Below are positions 47,443 to 52,091 of a stretch of 52,091 nt of DNA, piece by piece. The stretch is from assembly GCA_947630675.1 (NCBI GenBank), contig CANRIN010000006.1, positions 1 through 52,091 on the forward strand, written 5' to 3'. Position 1 is the stretch's first letter. Every line of letters starts with the position of its first letter. Made by a program: the position numbers and the translations under genes. The notes under the pieces are model-generated. The model was not told where the DNA came from and searched no databases. It worked only from the letters and a program-made list of their open reading frames with translations. The DNA comes from an uncultured Clostridia bacterium. Its GTDB lineage: Bacteria; Bacillota; Clostridia; Oscillospirales; JAAYOS01.

Positions 47443-49209
47443 TCAGCTTTTCAGCGCGCCGCCCGAGACGATGAAGCCGACGTCCGTGATGCTCGCGCCC
47501 GCGTCGAGCGCGCCGTTGTAGTCCTTCGACGAAACTCGGAGCGTGCTGCCCTCTGCGGCGTAGTCCGCATTCCAGCCGTCCGAGAGCGCGACCGGCGCGT
47601 CGAACTCAAGCGACACCGTCCACGAGGAGCAGGCGCTCCCCGAGACGTTCTTCACCGTGAGGACGTACTGCCGGAAGGTCTTCCCGTCCGACTCCCAGCT
47701 GTTCGAGAGCGTCGCCGCGACCTCAAGTCCGTCGCCGGAGAGCACGGCTGAGCCGCCCGCGGGCGTGGGCTGCGCGGCCGGCGTCGGCGCCGCCGAGGGT
47801 ACCGGTAAAGCCGTCTGCGAAGGTGACGCTGCCGTGGCCGCGCCGGACGTGCCGGCGTGCTCCGTGAGCGTCTTCTTCAGCCACTTTCCGGACTCGCTGA
47901 GGTCGGAGTCGGCAAAACCGCTCGTCTTATTGCAGGACGGGGAAATTATCGCGGAGCTCTCGTCCTTGTTTGAAAGGTTCCAATCCACAAAGCTTATCCC
48001 GTACCTGTCGAGCAGGTCGAGCCAGAGCGACGCCTGCTCGTAGTCGAGCGCGCCGTTCCCGCTCGCGTCGCAGATGCCGAACTCGCTCACGAACAGCGGC
48101 AGTCCGGCGTCGATGGCCTTCTGCGCGCGCTCGCGGAGGTCGCTCTTGTGCGTCGCGGCGTAGAAGTGGAGAGTGTACACAAGGTTGTCATAGCCGGTAA
48201 TGGGGTCGGCGGCGGCCTCGTCGACAAACTGCGACCAGTTCGGCGTGCCGACGATTATCACCGCGTCCGGCGCGTTTTCGCGTATCACCGGGATGACCTC
48301 CGCGGCGTAGCGCTTGATGTCCGCCCAGGAAGTGCCGCCGTTAGGCTCGTTGCATATCTCGTAGAGGACGTTTTCGCTCCCCGCGAACTCCGCAGACATC
48401 TCCGCGAAAAAGTCCTTCGCCTCGCCGACGTAGGTGTTCGGATCCTGCTCGCCGAGGACATGCCAGTCCACGATGACGTACATGTCCTGCTCCGTGGCGT
48501 ACTTCACGCCGTCCCGGATGAGCTGCTTCTGGGCGGTCTTGTCGCCGCCGGTGCAGTAGCCTCCGCCTCCCGCGGTGTACATCGCGAGGCGGACGACATT
48601 CGCGCCCCACTCATAGCGGAACTGGTGGAACGCATCCGAATTGATGTAGTCCGGGTACCACGCTATGCCGTGGGTGCTTATCCCGCGGAGCTGCACCGCA
48701 GCGCCGTCCGAGCCGACGAGGTGCGCGCCGTCCACGCGGAGCGCGCCCGCCGTCGAGGGCGCGTCGAGCTTCAACCTTTTTGTCACGGTATCTCCCCCTT
48801 TGCCGCCCGAGGCGGACGGATTTCCCTTACTTTCCGCACTTTTCCCGGCAGAGCCGTCCCCATCCGGCGTGCCCGCCGGGGAGGATGCTCCTCCGTCCGG
48901 GGCGGACGACGCGCCGCCCTCCGGCGGTGTGTCCGCAGTGCCGGCGGACGTGTCCGGGGACGCAGGCGCGCCGGGCGATGCTTTTTCGCCGGGCGCACTC
49001 GGGGACGCTTCCCCGCCGTCCTGCGCCGCGCCGCTGGGCGCGGGGGAGCTGCCAGTCGTCGGGGCAGTGGCGTCCGGCGAGGCCGCGCTTTCTGCAAGGG
49101 ACGGCGCTTCGGACGCCGCCGGTTCGGCGCCTCCGCAGGACGCGAGCAGCAGCGCGAGCGCGAGCAATAGGGCGAGCGCGGCCGTCCCGCGTAAGATTTT
49201 CCGGTGCAT
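47443..49209 (-). CDS. GH5-type cellulase lipoprotein with C-terminal carbohydrate-binding-like module
   Basis: Lipobox LLASCGG; LRGISTHGIAWYPDYINSDAF...NVLYEICNEPNGGTSW...PLFVSEFGICDASGNG; CBM2-like C-terminus. Confidence 0.92.
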   Translation of the reverse strand: MHRKILRGTAALALLLALALLLASCGGAEPAASEAPSLAESAASPDATAPTTGSSPAPSGAAQDGGEASPSAPGEKASPGAPASPDTSAGTADTPPEGGASSAPDGGASSPAGTPDGDGSAGKSAESKGNPSASGGKGGDTVTKRLKLDAPSTAGALRVDGAHLVGSDGAAVQLRGISTHGIAWYPDYINSDAFHQFRYEWGANVVRLAMYTAGGGGYCTGGDKTAQKQLIRDGVKYATEQDMYVIVDWHVLGEQDPNTYVGEAKDFFAEMSAEFAGSENVLYEICNEPNGGTSWADIKRYAAEVIPVIRENAPDAVIIVGTPNWSQFVDEAAADPITGYDNLVYTLHFYAATHKSDLRERAQKAIDAGLPLFVSEFGICDASGNGALDYEQASLWLDLLDRYGISFVDWNLSNKDESSAIISPSCNKTSGFADSDLSESGKWLKKTLTEHAGTSGAATAASPSQTALPVPSAAPTPAAQPTPAGGSAVLSGDGLEVAATLSNSWESDGKTFRQYVLTVKNVSGSACSSWTVSLEFDAPVALSDGWNADYAAEGSTLRVSSKDYNGALDAGASITDVGFIVSGGALKS

Positions 49210-49368
49210 GTTCCATCCCTCCCGACGCGGCGCGGTCGCCCACGCAGGGCGGCGCGCCGATGATTTTCTTCGGAAAAAGTATAGCACAACGCCGCGGCAA
49301 AGTCAATTTGCCCTGTTTTCCTCCGGACAAGCGCTTTGCGGACTGCATTCGGATATTCCCGCCGGTCT

Positions 49369-50019
49369 TCACCCCTTCATGTCGCGGAGGCGCAGACTGA
49401 GATACCCCGACACAACTGCCGCCGCGAGGAACGCCGCGCACACCAGCCATGTCTCGGCGGAGAGGCCCGTCACAACCTCGCCTATCCGGCTCACGGGATG
49501 CAGCCGCAGCAGCGCTTCCGGCGCCTGCGGAAGGAGCCAGTCGACAGTGGCAAATATAACGAGACCTGCAAACGCGCTTCGCGTCCACCACACGACCGCC
49601 GCCGGGAGCGCCGCCGTCGCCAGTGCTGTCGGCAGAGTGCGAAGCAGCGCGAGGAAGTACGCCGCGCTCAGTGCCCGCGCTCCCGCGCTCGCTGCCGCCG
49701 CGACGGTCGTCGCCACGGTGGAAAAGAGCGCCGAAAAGAGGCAGACGAGCAGCGTCCTCGCGGCGGCCAAACCCGGCTTTCCGAACCCGGCTTCGAGCGG
49801 GAGACCGGCGGTGCGCTCCTCAAACGGCAGTCCGAGCGCCATCGGAACGTATACCCCGGCTGTCCACAGCGGTATCACGGCGTTTGCGGCAAGCATCTCC
49901 GACAGGCCTTGCCAGCGCCGCGCGCAAAAAATCCCGAGGATGAGCGCGGCAAGCACGCCCACCGCTAAAAGCAGCTTGGAAAAGACGAGGCGGCGCGCCT
50001 CATAACATATCATCCTCAT
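49369..50019 (-). CDS. Hydrophobic ABC-2-like membrane protein
   Basis: Multi-TM ORF directly downstream of ABC permease gene. Confidence 0.7.
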   Translation of the reverse strand: MRMICYEARRLVFSKLLLAVGVLAALILGIFCARRWQGLSEMLAANAVIPLWTAGVYVPMALGLPFEERTAGLPLEAGFGKPGLAAARTLLVCLFSALFSTVATTVAAAASAGARALSAAYFLALLRTLPTALATAALPAAVVWWTRSAFAGLVIFATVDWLLPQAPEALLRLHPVSRIGEVVTGLSAETWLVCAAFLAAAVVSGYLSLRLRDMKG

Positions 50020-50029
50020 CTCATTATCC

Positions 50030-50914
50030 TCATCTCAACGCGTCGCGCCGGTACGTCCAGAGCGCCGATGACGCCGTGAGCATCAGCGCGGCGGCCGCCG
50101 CTACAACCGCGGCCGCTCCCGGCTCGCGCAGGCCAAACAGTCGACTCCAGACGAAGCACAGCAGAATACAGGCAAGAGTTGAAACGAGGGTGTTCCGTAT
50201 GGCAAACATCAGAGCCGCCGGAGCAAGCGTCAGCATCATGCAGAACATATACCCCTCCGCGAGCCTCGCCATATCCGTAAGCTCAAAGACATGCGGGATG
50301 TACCGGCAGAACACCAGCGCCATCTGCACAGCCGTCACTGCAGCGCAGACGAGAACGTACACGATGACCTTTGCCGCGGCCGCCGTGTTCCGCGAAACTC
50401 CTGAGGCGACCGGGAGACAGAACGTCCGGCGGCGGAAGTCCCCGCCTATCAGGACGCCCGCGAATGCGAGCCCCGTAATGAAAGCCGTCGCCGCGAAGTC
50501 GCTCCACACGCGCGGCAGGAACCAGACCTCCAGAACATGCTCGGTTCCCGCGGGATAGAGCGTCCCTCCGGCGTAGGATGCGCGCTCAACTGTGTCCGGG
50601 CCTATCGAAAAACCGTACTTTTTCGCGAGCTCTCCGCCTTCCGAGAGGAGCGGCTCCGCCGCTTCATCGAACACATACGCGTCCTCTCCCGCCATAAACC
50701 GCGCGAAGATGTCGGTTGTCTCTGTCATCTCCTGCATCGCGCGGGTAACGGCGTCGTTCCGTTCGCGTATGACAAACACCTCATGCCCGCCCGCGGCAAG
50801 TCCTCCCTCCAGGGAAACGACTATACCCGGAACGATAAGCATTATGACGAGCGCGAGCAGGAACGACCGCCTGTACAGCAGCTTTCTCAGCTCGTACCGG
50901 AGCATTTTTGTCAT
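50030..50914 (-). CDS. ABC-2 type transporter permease
   Basis: LRYELRKLLYRRSFLLALVIM and multiple TM helices; overlaps ATPase gene by 4 nt. Confidence 0.82.
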   Translation of the reverse strand: MTKMLRYELRKLLYRRSFLLALVIMLIVPGIVVSLEGGLAAGGHEVFVIRERNDAVTRAMQEMTETTDIFARFMAGEDAYVFDEAAEPLLSEGGELAKKYGFSIGPDTVERASYAGGTLYPAGTEHVLEVWFLPRVWSDFAATAFITGLAFAGVLIGGDFRRRTFCLPVASGVSRNTAAAAKVIVYVLVCAAVTAVQMALVFCRYIPHVFELTDMARLAEGYMFCMMLTLAPAALMFAIRNTLVSTLACILLCFVWSRLFGLREPGAAAVVAAAAALMLTASSALWTYRRDALR

Positions 50915-51651
50915 TTTCTCTCCGCCTCCCTTGCGCTTTTCACAAGATCGCGGAAATAGTCCTCGAGCTCACGGTGTCCCGCCCGGCGCATCAGCTCCTC
51001 CGCCGTGTCCGTCTCTATGACCCTCCCCCAGTCGAGGAAGATGTAGTCGGTGGCGACGCTTTCGAGCCGTGCGAGCTGGTGGCTCGAAAGAAGTATCGTT
51101 ACACCGTCCTCGCGGCACTTTCTTGTGAGGAGCTCACAGATGTCGTCCATGCCCTCTACGTCGATGCCGCTCAGCGGCTCGTCTAGGACAAGAAACTCCG
51201 GGTCTCCGACCATCGCGAACGCGAGACCGTAACGCTGACGCATACCGGTCGAAAATTTTCGGACGCTCTTCCGCGCGTCCGCGCGAGACAGTCCGACCTC
51301 CTCGAGAAGACGGAGCGCGTCATGCTTGGGCGCGCCGTGCAGGACGCACTGCATCTCGAGGTTCTGCCGCGCGGACATATCCGCGTAGTACACCGGTTCC
51401 TCTATGAGAAAACCGGTCCTGCGGCGCGCACGCTCGAGCGCGGCGCGTCCTCCCTCGCCGAAAAGCAACACCTCGCCTCCGCTCGGGCTCGCAAGTCCCG
51501 CGACGATGCGCATTAGCGTGGTCTTGCCCGCCCCGTTGTTGCCGACGAAGCCGTATATCCGCCCGCGCTCAAGAACGATATTTACCCCGTCCAGCGCCGT
51601 TGCGCCGCGATAGTGCTTGACAAGATTTCTCGTCTCCAATATCGCGTTCAT
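50911..51651 (-). CDS. ABC transporter ATP-binding protein (BcrA-like)
   Basis: GFVGNNGAGKTTLMRIVAGL, FSTGMRQRYGLAFAMV, LVLDEPLSGID; start by RBS AGGAGG. Confidence 0.94.
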   Translation of the reverse strand: MNAILETRNLVKHYRGATALDGVNIVLERGRIYGFVGNNGAGKTTLMRIVAGLASPSGGEVLLFGEGGRAALERARRRTGFLIEEPVYYADMSARQNLEMQCVLHGAPKHDALRLLEEVGLSRADARKSVRKFSTGMRQRYGLAFAMVGDPEFLVLDEPLSGIDVEGMDDICELLTRKCREDGVTILLSSHQLARLESVATDYIFLDWGRVIETDTAEELMRRAGHRELEDYFRDLVKSAREAERK

Positions 51652-51699
51652 ATTGCTCCTCCTTTCTTTCACTTTTGTAGGTAAATTTAATATACTTAC

Positions 51700-51728
51700 A
51701 GTGTACACTATAAGCTCACCTATGTCAA
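51700..51728 (-). promoter_or_regulatory. Promoter with palindromic operator over the -10, upstream of the ABC operon
   Basis: Minus strand TTGACA-N17-TACACT; near-palindrome CTTACAGTGTACACTATAAG at 51695-51714. Confidence 0.7.
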
Positions 51729-51755
51729 GTGCCTTTAGCGCGTTTATACAAAAAT

Positions 51756-51780
51756 CGTGGGCCGGAAATTCCGGCCCACG
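51756..51780 (-). terminator. Rho-independent terminator
   Basis: CGTGGGCCGGAA-a-TTCCGGCCCACG, with T-run on the minus strand side. Confidence 0.85.
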
Positions 51781-51784
51781 TCTT

Positions 51785-52090
51785 CTATTCATCCCGCTCG
51801 TATCTTTCGAGGAAGCTGTGCGCCTCCCCCTCGCTCTTGTAACCGGGAAAGGTGTCGAGGTGCACCGAATGCATCGCGCTCAGGATGCTGTCCTCGATAT
51901 ACGGGTCGTCCCGCCTCAGGCGCTTTATCAGCTCCTTTACCTCGAGGCGCTTCGAGCCGCCGGGGCTCTCCGGGTTCGCGGCGTTCTCGGTGAAGCGGCA
52001 GGCACACTGTATGAACTCGAGGCCGTTGTACTGCGCCCACGCGATTATGGCCTCCTCGCGGATGCAGTAGAGCGGCCGGATAAGCGTCAT
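51785..52090 (-). CDS. TtcA-like tRNA thiolation protein, C-terminal part (window edge)
   Basis: IRPLYCIREEAIIAWAQYNGLEFIQCACRFTE; ORF open to the window end. Confidence 0.75.
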   Translation of the reverse strand: MTLIRPLYCIREEAIIAWAQYNGLEFIQCACRFTENAANPESPGGSKRLEVKELIKRLRRDDPYIEDSILSAMHSVHLDTFPGYKSEGEAHSFLERYERDE

Positions 52091-52091
52091 G

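Overview
Mostly GC-rich genome segment from an anaerobic Firmicute, probably Oscillospiraceae/Clostridia-like; taxonomy is inferred from gene content only. (1) 1-10.7 kb: SLH/esterase protein cut by the window edge, a lipoprotein-flavodoxin-DUF362 fusion, an ArsP/DUF318-like permease, then a dense redox cluster (RibD-C reductase, SDR, flavin reductase, two aldo-keto reductases, EFR1-type flavodoxin-ferredoxin, NTF2-like protein, CMD-cupin). (2) 10.7-18.3 kb: AT-richer, partly decayed accessory region with fragments of defence-type genes, an uncharacterised TGATG-coupled gene pair, a sigma4/alpha-CTD-like regulator, a MATE transporter with two structurally matching leader hairpins, and a toxin-antitoxin-like pair. 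(3) 18.4-23.8 kb: more aldo-keto reductases (one with an in-frame TAG), flavodoxin, LysR regulator and a 21-aa-repeat protein whose promoter resembles the LysR promoter. (4) 24-28.9 kb: Tn7-like TnsC/TniQ remnants and a restriction-modification locus with a Dam-DpnII methylase-endonuclease single-chain fusion abutting guaA. (5) 28.9-52 kb: mainly housekeeping genes (guaA, purA, malQ, serine dehydratase, glycosylase, radical-SAM/DUF4130 pair, sortase B, flavodiiron-rubredoxin fusion, GH5 cellulase, ABC exporter), with a 111-bp tandem palindromic repeat at about 40 kb. No rRNA, tRNA or CRISPR array was recognised. All family calls come from reading motifs by eye; no database search was run.
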